From: Avena insularis
Lineage: Eukaryota; Streptophyta; Magnoliopsida; Poales; Poaceae
DNA: 64,000 bases
NCBI GenBank assembly: GCA_023614405.1
Contig: CM042687.1
Span: forward strand, 241,206,292 to 241,270,291
Direction: 5' to 3'
Shown here: positions 22,887 through 34,672 of the stretch, in pieces
Position numbering within the stretch: the stretch's first letter is position 1
Layout: every line of letters starts with the position of its first letter
Position numbers and translations under genes: made by a program
Notes under the pieces: model-generated
Told to the model about the DNA's origin: nothing
Database searches by the model: none
The model's input: only the letters and a program-made list of their open reading frames with translations

Positions 22887-24256
22887 CGAGGAGTTTTCTG
22901 AGAGCATCTACAGACACCATCTGTGAAGGGAGTAGACATCGACAAACCCGGATAGAGTTGACTCTTTCGTCCACATGGTGGCAAAGGTTCCTCTGGCTTG
23001 GACAAAACCGTTCCTGGAATATCTCGAACACGGAACTTTGCCCGACGAAGAGGTCGAAAGATGGCAAATAGTATGTTGAAATCCTGCACAAAATCCTAGT
23101 GTATACCTTAAGTGTGTTTCCTAGCTAGAAGGTATTGAAATCCTGCGTGAAATCCATCTCAGAGATTGCGGGCATCATGCCTCTCCTCGATCATTGGTCG
23201 CGAAAGCCTTCCAGCAAGGATTCTACTAGCTGACTGCGAAGGCGGACGTCGACAAGCTGGTTGAGACATGCATGGGATGCCAGTGTTATGCCCGACAACC
23301 ACATTTTCCTGCCGAAGAATTGCGAACAATACCAATAACCTGGCCGTTTGTAGTCTGGGGGCTAGACATGGTGGGGCCGTTACAGACGGCACCATGTGGG
23401 TTTACGCATCTACTAGTAGCAGTTGATAAATTCACTAAATGGATAGAAGCTAAACCCATTAGAAAGCTTGATGGGGCAACTGCCCTCAGGTTTGTCCGGG
23501 ATCTAGTGGTGAGATTTCGTCTCCCACATAGCATTATCACTGACAACAGTAACAACTTGTCACTCGGAGAAGTGGAGGCATATTGTTGGGAGAAGGGCAT
23601 CCGACATGACCTTGCATCTATGGCACATCCACAATCCAACGTTCAGGTTGAGCGAGCCAATGGATTAATTCTGTAGGAAATAAAGACACGTCTTGAGGCA
23701 CCGCAGCATAGAGCGGCTGGATCCTGGGCAGAATAATTGTCATCTGTGCTGTGGAGTTTACGAACTACACCCAACAGATCCACCGGCTACACCCCGTACG
23801 TCATGGTATATGGAGCAGAAGCCATCCTACCTTCTGACATACTTCACGATGCACCAAGGGTTGCCGCCTACGACGAAGATGACGCTGAAGAATCCAGACT
23901 CCTAGATGTGGACCTTCTCGAGGAGGAGCGTGTTTTGGCAATGCCAAAGATCCGCCATCTACCAGCAGAAGCTACACAGCTACCATAGTCGTCGTGTTCG
24001 GCATCGCTCATTTACAGAGGGGGATTTGGTGCTCCGACTTAAGCAGAAGAAGTCACACAAATTATCCCCGCCATGGGAAGGACCGTTCATCATAAGCAAG
24101 GCGCTACTCAATGGGTCTTACTACCTCGTTGACAATCATGAACTAAAGGATAGACCCAATGAGGATCATAAGCGTAAGAGACGTGACCTGGATGATGACT
24201 ACCCGGAGCTTGATCGGCCATGGAACATAGCACAGCTGCGTCCTTTCTACACTTAG
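22887..24256 (+). pseudogene. pol: Integrase of element B (broken; DD35E residues present)
   Basis: The zinc-domain region around 23150-23290 is interrupted by a TAG at 23227-23229 (TGG in A), but CMGCQ remains. The catalytic core has Asp at 23365, Asp at 23542 and Glu at 23650 in one frame: 58 residues between the Asps and 35 between the second Asp and Glu, as expected for a retroviral-type integrase. A TAG at about 23674 (CAG in A) follows. The C-terminal part is split between two frames (23737-23988 and 23906-24256) and ends WNIAQLRPFYT like A. Confidence 0.88.
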
Positions 24257-24762
24257 AATTTTTTATCTAATTCTGTACCTCTTATATGATCAATGAAATA
24301 AAGCTCTTTGGTTCACTCATATTTCTGATTCTTTTACCTCCTTTAGTGTTCATTTTTGGATCATATAAAACCTTTATGCACAAGCTTTGTGATTGCACTT
24401 GTGAAAATTCTGCCTACGGGCGTTAGCTTAAGTTTTCTAGTCTACATGTTCTTTGTCGTTTTTATGTGGATTCTGGAGTAGTGACTTTTGGCACTTATTG
24501 TTGGCCATTTTGTGCTTAGGTTATTGACGGTTCCATTGGGCATCGTCGCCTGAGCACATGGTTCTGAAAAAGAGTCTTCCGACTCACGAAAATTCAAGCA
24601 TAAAAACCAAAGTAATGGATAAGCCAGCACTTGCTTAAAAATATATACATGATGGAACTAGTTCTTAAGTAGTAGGACATACACCATTGTTTTCCGCCTT
24701 CAGTTAACACATAGTTTTTTCCACATACACATTACAGAGGAAACAAATATTACAAAAAAAAA
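24257..24762. terminator. Convergent 3' region of element B
   Basis: Equivalent of 6789-7301 in A. The AAATAAA signal is at 24296-24302. No coding sequence was found. The reverse-strand gene ends at about 24763. Confidence 0.5.
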
Positions 24763-25028
24763 TTATTCCTCTGCCGCAGGCGACTTGGAAGCAACATCAT
24801 CGGCAGCAGGAGAGTCACCCTCGAAGTCAGGAGTGTTGAGGGACTCGGAGGAGCTTTGGTTGCCGCCATCGATGGTTTTCATTGGCACGAAGACGTTAAC
24901 ATCGACCAACTCGGCGACTCTGGTGTCATAACCTGCGCGTGACGCCAAGATAGATTCGTGGTTTATCTTTTGGCATCGTCATCTACGTCAGGGATACCAG
25001 AGGTTACCGTGTCGATGTCGGCATTCTC

Positions 25029-28000
25029 TGTAACATCCCAGGATTTTAGAATTTTGGATTTCAAAAAAAATGCATTTCATTCATCATATCATCTCATGCA
25101 AGATCTTGAATCAAAAACCTTGTGTCAAGACCCTATTTTGCCTTTTCAAATATTGCCATACAAAGCACTATGTGCAAACGGCATATTTTAAATTTTGTCA
25201 CTAGACAAACTTCTCTTATATAAAGTTTATTGTGTGTGTTTTGAATTTACAAAAATTTAGAAATTGGAATCGTCTATTTAGAGCTATAAATCAAAATCTA
25301 TATAAGAAATACAAAAAATAAAAAGAATAAAAGAAACAAAAAACACTACACTAACCTAACCTACCACGCCAGCCCGGCCCAGTCCAACCAACCCGGCAGC
25401 CCAGCTCCCCTCCTCCCCTCCTCAACCGCTGCTCCCTGCCTGCGAGCAGTGCGCAGTAGCTGCTACCGCTTGGGCCGGCCCATAGCAAGCATCACGTCAG
25501 CCTACCAGCAGCCTGCCCCTCCTCTCTCCCGCTGGCAGGTGGGACCCCACCCCGTCTCCTTCTTCCTCCTGACGAGGAGTTCCTGACGAACACAGGATGG
25601 ACCCGAACCAGATTTCCTGCAGAGCCTCATATATTCCCCCTCTCCTCTTCCCCATGCGATTTTCATGAGTTCGCAAACCCTAGTCCACCCAACCGAAAGA
25701 TTACGTTCCGCCACCGCCGGGAGCTCTCAGATCGATCACGAGGATGAGTGTCTGCATTACCCCGAGCCCTCTTCTCCCCTCCATAGCCTTCCCCTTCGAG
25801 CACCGCATCTACCTGACCTTGTCCCCCTCTCCACATGTTGCTGCCGCCTCCGCGATTGCTCGCCGGAGCTCCGTAACTGCCGCCATCTCCATCCGCCTGT
25901 CACCATCGCTCGAAGAAGCAAGCGACTACGCCACCCTTCACATTGAGTTCCCCGGCCGCCGCTGCATCTCGTGCCCTTCGTCCCTGACACCGGAGACAAT
26001 TTGAACGCCGCCGAGCGCTGCTGCCGCCAAAGCCACCATCAGCGTCGTCGTTGACCGCCACTGACTCCTCGATCAACAACTGTCGTTGGATCGCATCTGG
26101 ACGGCTCTGATTAGAAGCCTAGCCGAACCGGTTCCCGCCAATTGCTGAGCGCCACGTGTCACAAAGTCAACAACATCGTGTCGTCGTCCCAGTCACCGCC
26201 AGGTCAGGAAAGTCAAACCCAGTCAACTGGTAGTTAAATTCGAATTAGAAATAGCACAAAATTGGCAGATCTTGCCAAATTCATAAGAAAATAAATACAT
26301 GTCCAAAAATTATAAATAATATATGGTTGGATTCATAAACTTGTATAGAATAATAATATATGATTGGATCTAACGTTTATAGTACATATTTAATGTAATA
26401 ATTTAAATCATTTAATGGACCTTTTAGACTAAATAAATCATAGTATATATCATAAAAATACAAATAAAATGTCTATGGATTTCTAGTTTCATATAAGACA
26501 TAAATATGCCGGTAGATCCAAATTTTGCACTGTATAACTTCTGAAGTGATTTAAATAGTTTTAATATCCTTTTAGAGTATAAAATTCATAGTAAATAATT
26601 TATAACTCATAAAAATACAAATAATATGCCCCTGTAATCACACTATCATGTAGATTACAGATCTATCTTTAGTTTGAATTTTAGACAACAGAAATTGTTT
26701 AAATGATTTAAACTCCATTAAACACCATTTAAATCATAAGAAAAGATTTAAAACTTCGATTAAGGTGAATCCAATTGCTACTGGTTCATATTAATGTCCC
26801 TTATCCTGTACACCCTAGACCCAAATTTAATACGGCAATTAGTACATAAGTTTCAATACAACTATTAAAAATCCTATATTGACAATAAATATTTAATAAT
26901 AAATACCCTGTTGCATTAAATAATTCTCTTGCATGCATCATATGATCTAGTAATGTTCAGAGAACTAATTTCAACCATTGTGACATATTAAATTGCCATA
27001 CATGCGTTTGTTCATCATCGTTTTATTGTATTGTGCATAATTGCATTGTTTTGAATGGTGTGTTTGTTGTGCAATTGTTTGATCGATAGATTGCGAGAAG
27101 TGCAACGTTTGTGATTGTGATGAGTGCAACGATTGCAATTGTGAGGATTGTTTGAACGACTATATCAACTAAAGGCAAGTGGCACTATCATAAATGTCCT
27201 ACTTATTTTCCCTATGCATTATAGTTGTTTTTAGTAGAATTGCATGTGTAGGAATATTTTGCACTATGTGCTATGCTATGCTATGTCCTATTTAGGATAT
27301 CCTTTTGTATCTTGCTTAGTGGAAACATCGTAGTTGTAGTATGCTTAGCCCTGCTATAGATTCGGTATCGAATATCATGTTATGACTATTGTGAGTATTA
27401 GAAAAGCTATGATTTATATAATAAAACAAGTACTTAATGAATGATCTGGGTGGAATATTGTTGTTGTTGAGTTTGGAAGAAGTGGCAACGAAGGGGACCG
27501 TATCTTTGGCTACCTCTCTCGTGTGTGCACTGGAAGAAGACAACCTAGGCATCATAAGAGATTGACATGTTTCTCGTACAGTAGCTTCCAGTACAACCAC
27601 ATGCTAATATGGGCTCTAGCTTAGTTAATTATATAGCGGAAGACCCTTTACATTGGTATATCTTCAGGTTAACTAGAATTGTATATTGGAGGTTATATCC
27701 ATGCATTGGTGTCTGTTAGACGTGCTAGTATTGTGTATTGGGAGGACTTCTATGGAAAGTCTTCGTTACATTCTCGATCTGCCGGTATACCAATTGGTGT
27801 GTACTAAACCAGCGGCCACTTGTGGCATCAAGGCGAGATTGTGTCGTGTGGGTAAAGTGTACAACTTCTGGAGAAGATATAAATCTAATCGATTAGCCGT
27901 GTCCCCGGTTATGGACAATATTGAGCAACTAAGGCTTGAAGCTTATGGATGATCTCGGCATTCCAATTTCTTAATAAAATTTGATGGTTTGAACAAGGGA

Positions 28001-28490
28001 TTATGAGCACTTGGTGTTGACCAATGTGTTCAGACAATTTTTAGAAAAGATTAAAACTATTTGAAAATGTTAGGATAAAACGATTTCTTTATGCAAATGA
28101 GCCTGAAACTCCAATTAGCCAAATATGCATGTACTTGATAGATTCCATTTATATCCACATACTAGTGACACTTGCCAATACATTCAAAGTATTGACCATT
28201 CGTGGCTGCAACCTTTCATGTTGCAGGTTATATCGTTTCTAAGTGATCGTTATAGGTCGCGAGACTCCACACAATGATTGTTCACCTGTGGGACATTTGA
28301 AAAATGGAGATCTACCTTGTGTTCGTTTTCCGCTGTGTACTTGTGTAATATAATATAAATTCTGGATCATATTCGTTGTATTTATGATGTACAGTTATAT
28401 TTGGTATTATTTTGTACTGTGTGCCAGTGAACCGATCCAGGGATTGGCACTATACACATGAACTCAGCTTTATCAGGCGAGGGTGTTACA
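25029..28490 (+). repeat. 5' LTR of element C
   Basis: 3462 bases. The AT-rich first 300 bases lead into a GC-rich segment (25370-26140) and then a long AT-rich part. Between about 26880 and 27020 it has a block that the 3' LTR lacks, where the 3' LTR joins at a repeated TGTATTG. From about 27172 to its end it is related to the LTR of element H. I see no supported protein gene in it. Confidence 0.92.
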
Positions 28491-28493
28491 AGA

Positions 28494-28511
28494 TGGTATC
28501 AGAGTTGTGCG
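28494..28511 (+). promoter_or_regulatory. Primer-binding site of element C
   Basis: TGGTATCAGAGTTGTGCG starts three bases after the 5' LTR. The first eleven bases match the initiator-methionine tRNA 3' end, the common primer of plant Gypsy and Copia elements. Confidence 0.85.
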
Positions 28512-29385
28512 TTGAGTGTAGGATCGTGACCTTAGAAATGGACTAGAAATAGGAGACCTCTATTAGGATAACTATCATATTTTCTAGTTATTAGAGTTCT
28601 TATATTCCTTGACTATCTTTTCTATAACCTTTTTTTGTTCAAAATTTGTAGTTGTCCATTATTTTGATACCTATGAGATTTGGCCTACAAGTAAAAAAAC
28701 AAATAAGATGACACATATGAATATCTCACCAAGTTTGGTTAGTTCTGGACCACCATATTTTATCTCTTTAAGAGATGATCGCTATCGTGTTAGCAAATTG
28801 ACAATATAGGTTGCTTGCTTGTCTGTACTGAACCATATTGTGTGATTTCCTGGTTAGGATGTGTTATTTTGAAACTCTAAAGTTGCTGGAATTTTCGTGT
28901 GGTTTTAAAATTATTTTAATGGTGTGAATTGATGAAAATTCGTGATATTACTGCTGCAGTTTTCTACATGACCTGTTGTACCGCGCGATTTTTCATATTT
29001 TACTCGAAACTCAGACAAATATGAAAAAATAGGATCTGAAGCGTAATTACCTGTACTATATGCACAAAAATTGGCTAAAATTCCTGACAGGTTTAAGGTG
29101 CCCATAAAAATTCGTGAAACATGCTGTACTGTTTTGACAGATTTTGTTTATTGCTTATTTGTTGCTCTATTTTACTGTAGTATTGTTCTCTACTTTTCCA
29201 ATCTATTTTATGGTTATATACTGCTAGTTTTAAACCAATGTAACATTGTATTGCAAGTTTTTCTTGTGTATTGATTGCTTATGATTGTTTGCTTGTTTGT
29301 GACATTGATTGCTTCATATAGTTATGGGTAGAAATACTTCTCTTAGTCCTCTTCTATCTATACTCATCTATGCTATCCCAAACAG
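28512..29385. other. Untranslated leader of element C
   Basis: AT-rich sequence between the PBS and the gag ATG, with only short frames. A gag leader is the simplest reading; an intron could be present but I could not support one. Confidence 0.5.
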
Positions 29386-30477
29386 ATGCCGCCTCGTCGT
29401 CAACCCACTGGGATGGAGCAGTTGATAGCAGCACAGACACAACTATCACAAGTGGTGACTCAATTCATAGCAAACAACAACAACCCAACCCAAGTGGATG
29501 CACTCACTAGGTTCCTGAAGCTAAGGCCTGCAAAATTCTCAAGCGCACCTGAGCCTATGATAGCACTTGATTGGCTACGCTCAGTGAATAAGGACTTAGT
29601 AACAGTTGGATGCACGGATGAAGAGAACGTGAGATTTGCTGCTCACTTACTTGAAGGACAAGCAGCTACTTGGTGGGATATCTTTCAGATCACCCACCCC
29701 ATTGATACAATCACCTGGGAGATGTTTGAGGAAGGATTCAAGACAAACCATGTCTCGTCTGGAGTTATGAGCCTGAAGAGAAAGGAATTCCGTGATCTAC
29801 ACCAGTACGATCGCACAGTGTCAGAGTACATAGAGGAATTCACCAATTTGTCTCGCTATGCTCCGGAGGATGTCGACACTGATGATAAAAGGAAAGAGAG
29901 ATTTCTGGATGGACTGAGTGATGAGCTCTCTGTTCAGCTATCAGTAGTGTAAACTCCCACTTTCCAGGATCTAATGGACAAAGCTAGAATTCTTGAGGAA
30001 AAACAGAGGCAAGTTGAGAAGCGCAAGAGGAAGCACAACAACAACTGCAACTCAGGGTCACGTCAGAGGATATGTACCTTCCATAACGGGAATGGGAACT
30101 CTATAGATCACATGCATGAAGGCAACAGACATGACCATGATGGGAACGAGGACCACCACAACAACGATGGAGTTAATAGTGGTGATGAGGGTAGTCAAGA
30201 CAATGATGGAAATAGTGGCCTTAACCATCATAAGAAGTCCAAAAAGAAGGATATAAGCCATCTACAGTGTTATAATTGCAAGGAACTAGGGCACTATGCG
30301 TCAAACTGTCCTGAGAAGAAAAAGAAGAAGGCTGAGAAGAAGAAAAATGATGGAAACTCTAATGGGAACAAGCCCAATCCAATCCAGAAGGGGAATGTGA
30401 ACCACCTCAATATTTACCACCTTTTGATGAAGGAGTCATTGAAGAGCTGGATGAAGATGATATATGATAATTGGTAG
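29386..30477 (+). pseudogene. gag: Gag of element C, one internal stop
   Basis: ATG at 29386 in a good plant context. Residues ~40-188 match the Retrotrans_gag capsid family (LEGQAATWWDIF, VSEYIEEFTNLSRYAPED, FLDGLSDELSVQLSV). TAA at 29950-29952 interrupts; the same frame continues with LMDKARILEEKQRQVEKRK, a His/Asn/Asp-rich stretch, a basic patch, and one CCHC zinc knuckle (CYNCKELGHYASNC near 30270-30310), ending at 30477. The capsid and nucleocapsid parts are thus both present, and only the single stop separates them. The rest of the internal region, 30478-30640, is noncoding and contains the purine tract. Confidence 0.9.
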
Positions 30478-30640
30478 CAACCTTGGTATGCTAAGAAGCT
30501 CACATATTTCCAAGAGAACACTGGAGAAGCAACCTAGACAGTTTTCTTACAAGGGTGGTAGAACCCTGGTGTACCTCGAACCTACTTCTTTCTAGCCCTT
30601 TTCAAATCTCGGGACAAGATTTATTTTAAGGGTGGTAGTC

Positions 30641-33600
30641 TGTAACATCCCACGAATTTAGAATTTTGGATTTAAAAAAAATGCATTTCATTCATCATAT
30701 CATCTCATGAAAGATCTTGAATCAAAAACCTTGTGTCAAGACCGTATTTTGCCTTTTCAAATATTGCAATACAAAGCATTATATGCAAACGACATATTTT
30801 AAATTTTGTCCCTAGACAAAATTGTCTTTTATAAAGTTTATTGTGTGTGTTTTGAATTTACAAAAATTTAAAAATTGGAATCGCTCCATTTGGAGCTATA
30901 AATCAAAATCTATAAAAGAAATACAAAACAGAAAAAGAATAAAAGAAACAAAAAACACTACACTAACCTAACCTACCACGCCAGCCCAGCCCAGTCCAAC
31001 CAACCCGGCAGCCCAGCTCCCCTCCTCCCCTCCTCAACCGTCGCTCCCTGCCTACGAGCAGCGCAGTAGCTGCCACCGCTTAGGCCGGCCCATAGCAAGC
31101 ATTGTGCCAGCCCACCAGCAGCCTGCCCCTCCTCTCTCCCGCTGGCAGGTGGGACCCCAGTCCGTCTCCTTCTTCCTCCTGACGAGGAGTTCCTGATGAA
31201 CACAGGATGGACCTGAAACAGATTTCCTGCGGAATCCTCGCCGATTCCGATTTCCCCTAGCCCCTATCGCACGCCAGAGCCTCATATATTCCCCCTCTCC
31301 TCTTCCCCGTGCAGTTTTGGCGAGTTCGCAAACCCTAGTCCACCTAACCAAAAGATTACGTTCCACCACCGCCGGGAGCTCTCAGATCGGTCACGAGGAT
31401 GAGTATCTGCATTACCCTGAGCCCTCTTCTCCCATCCATAGCCTTCCCCTTCGAGCACCGCATCTACCTGATCTTGTCCCTCTCTCCACAAGTTGCTGCC
31501 GCCTCCACGATTGCTCGCCGGAGCTCCGTAACTTCCGCCATCTCCATCCGATTATCACCAGCGCTCGAAGAAGCAAGCGACTACGCCGCCCTTCCATCGA
31601 GTTCCCCGGCCTCCGCTGCATCTCGTGCCCTTCGTCCTTGACACCGGAGACAATATGAATGCCGCCGAGCACCACCATCCGAGCGCTGCCGCTGCCAAAG
31701 CCACCATCAGCGTCGTCGTTGACCGCCACTGACTCCTGGATCAACAGCTTTCATTGGATCGCATCTGGACGGCTCTGATTAGAAGCCCAGCCGAACCAGT
31801 ACCCGCCAATTGCTGAGCGCCACGTGTCACAAAGTCAACAACTTCGTGTCGTCGTCCCAGTCACCGCCAGGTCAGCAAAGTCAAAGCCCAGTCAACTGGT
31901 AGTTAAATTCGAATTAGAAATAGTAGAAAATTGGCAGATCTTGCAAAATTCATAAGAAAATAAATACACGTCCAAAAATTATAAATAATATATGGTTGGA
32001 TTCATAAACTTGTATAGAATAATAATATACGATTGGATCTAACGTTTACAGTACATATTTAATTGAATAATTTAAACGATTTAATGGACATTTTAGACTA
32101 AATAAATCATAGTAAATTATATGTATATCATAAAAATACAAATAAAATGTGTATGGATTTCTAGTTTCATATAAGACATTAATATGCTGTTAGATCCAAA
32201 TTTTGCAGTGTATAACTTCTGTAGTGATTTAAATAGTTTTAATGGCCTTTTAGAGTATAAAATTCATAGTAAATAATTTATAACTCATAAAAATACAAAT
32301 AATATGCCCCTGTAATCACATTATCATGTAGATTACAGATATGTCTTTATTTTTGAATTTTAGACAACAGAAATCATTTAAATGATTTAAACTCCATTAA
32401 ACACCATTTAAATCATAAGAAAAGATTTAAAACTTCGATTAAGGTGAATCCAATTGCTACTGGTTCATATTAATGTACGCTATACTATACACCCCAGACC
32501 CAAATTTAATATGGAAATTAGTACAGAAGTTTCAATAGAACTATTAAAACTCCTGTATTGTGCATAATTGCATTGTTTTGAATGGTGTGTTTGTTGTGCA
32601 ATTGTTTGATCGATAGATTGCGAGGAGTGCAATATTTGTTATTGTGACGAGTGCAACGATTGCAATTGTGAGGATTGTTTGAACGTCTACATCAACTAAA
32701 GACAAGTGGCACTATCATAAATGTTCTACTTATTTTTCCTATGCATTATAGTTGTTTTTAGTAGAATTGCATGTGTGGGAATATTTTGCACTATGTGCTA
32801 TGCTATGCTATGTCCTATTTAGGATATCCTTTTGTATCTTGCTTAGTGGAAACATCGTAGTTGTAGTATGCTTAGCCCTGCTATAGATTCGGTATCGAAT
32901 ATCATGTTATGACTATTGTGAGTATTGGAAAAGCTATGTTTTATATAATAAAACAAGTACTTAATGAATCATCTGGGTGGAATATTGTTGTTGTTGAGTT
33001 TGGAAGAAGTGGCAACGAAGGGGACCGTATCTTTGGCTACCTCTCTCGTGTGTGCACTGGAAGAAGACCACCTAGGCATCATAAGAGATTGACATGTTTC
33101 TCGTACAGTAGCTTCCAATACAACCACATACTAATATGGGCTCTAGCTTAGTTAATTACATAGCGGAAGACCCTTTACATTGGTATATATTCAGGTTAAC
33201 TAGAATTGTGTATTGGAGGTTATATCCGTGCATTGGTGCATGTTAGACGTGCTAGTATTGTGTATTGGGAGGACTTCTATAGAAAGACTTCGTCACATTC
33301 TCGATCTGTCGATATACCAATTGGTGTGTACTAAACCAGCGGCCACTGGTAGCGTCAAGGAGAGATTGTGTCGTGTGGGTAAAGTGTACAACTTCTGTAG
33401 AAGATATAAATCTAATCGATTAGCCATGTCCCCGGTTATGGACAATATTGAGCAACTAAGGCTTGAAGCTTATGGATGATCTCGACATTCCAATTTATTA
33501 ATAAAATTTGATGGTTTGAACAAGGGATTATGAGAACTTGGTGTTGACCAATGTGTTCATACAATTTTCAAAAAAGATTAAAACTATTTGGAAATGTTAG

Positions 33601-34019
33601 GATAAAACTATTGCTTTATGCAAATGAGGCTGAAACTCTACTTAGCCAAATATGCATGTAGTTGATAGATTCCATTTATATCCACATACTAGTGACACTT
33701 GCAAATACATTCAAAGTATTGACCATTCGTTGCTGCAACCTTTCATGTTGCAGGTTATATCGTTTCTAAGTGATCGTTATAAGTCGCGAGACTCCACTCA
33801 ACGATTGTTCACCTGTGGCACATTTGAAGAATGGAGATCTACCTTGTATTCATTTTCCGATGTGTACTTGTGTAATATAATATAAATTCTGGATCATATT
33901 CGTTGTATTTATGATGTATAGTTATATTTGGTATCATTTTGTACTGTGTGTGCCAGTGAACCGATCTAGGGATTGGCACTATACACATGAACTCAGCCTT
34001 ATCAGGCGAGGGTGTTACA
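30641..34019 (+). repeat. 3' LTR of element C
   Basis: 3379 bases, closely similar to the 5' LTR. It carries a short insertion-like segment near 31237-31275 and lacks the block present in the 5' LTR at about 26880-27020. Ends GTGTTACA at 34019, followed by TTCTC. Confidence 0.92.
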
Positions 34020-34445
34020 TTCTCATAATGTGCCTTGACCATGGACAGCACCATCCTTGCACCGTCCCGTCCACATGAGGCTTTCCAGCTTGCGATACGC
34101 TCGGAGGCTCGGCGCAGGATCTCCGAGAACTTCGCCATAGAGTTCGATGCCTTGATATTGATTTGGAGGGGCTTGGAAATCTTTTTAGCTTGCGCGATGG
34201 CGGTGCTGATAAAGTTGCCGACAAGGACTATGCATTCCTTTGGCGGAGGAGGCGACCGGGTTAAACCCATAGGAGCTGCGAATTCCCGACAAAGGAGCGC
34301 ATGAGTTCAAAAATTCAGAGTATCTAGACTACAGAAATCCAAGAAGGAGAATCACTTACTAAAGATGCTGGCCACACCCTGCCATAGGGTCTCCGCCATG
34401 GTGTCTCGTTCTTGTTGGAGGAGCTTGAAAGATCAACGCCATCAT

Positions 34446-34672
34446 GAAGCATCTAGTCGGAACTAATTCAGTTACAACTAGAAGCTTGGGGGCTACAGTA
34501 TCGAAATTTATAAACACTGGGTATGCTACTCTTAAAGCATCTAGTCGGAATAATTCATTCCACCTATATGCTTGGGGGCTACAGTGAGAAGTTTTCAAGC
34601 TTAGTCACTCTTAGAGCATTTAGATGCAAAGACCTATGGTTTTCCGTCGGGGGCTACAGTGGGATATTCATA
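34446..34672. repeat. Tandem repeat remnant in the antisense gene of element B
   Basis: About three units of the array found in A at 8439-8861, with GCATCTAGTCGGA and GCTTGGGGGCTACAGT motifs near 34446-34500 and 34534-34580, and a last divergent unit to about 34672. The deletion that removed neighbouring exons in B ends at this array. Confidence 0.8.

Larger units (their letters stand above)
25029..34019 (+). mobile_element. Element C: gag-only Gypsy-type LTR element with long LTRs
   Basis: LTRs 25029-28490 and 30641-34019 start TGTAACATCCCA or TGTAACATCCCACG and end GTGTTACA; TTCTC flanks both ends (25024-25028 and 34020-34024). Internal DNA is only 2150 bases: an initiator-Met-type PBS, one gag frame, and a purine tract TTTTAAGGGTGGTAG before the 3' LTR. 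No protease, RT or integrase was found, so the element would need enzymes in trans, as known for LARD/TR-GAG-type elements. The gag and PBS suggest a chromovirus-type (Del/Tekay-like) relative; the exact family is not determined. Confidence 0.92.

Noticed and set aside
25665..26004. Overlapping 86-93 codon frames in the C 5' LTR
   Set aside because: Frames on both strands arise from GC-rich sequence; the 3' LTR counterpart shows frame-changing indels between overlapping versions.
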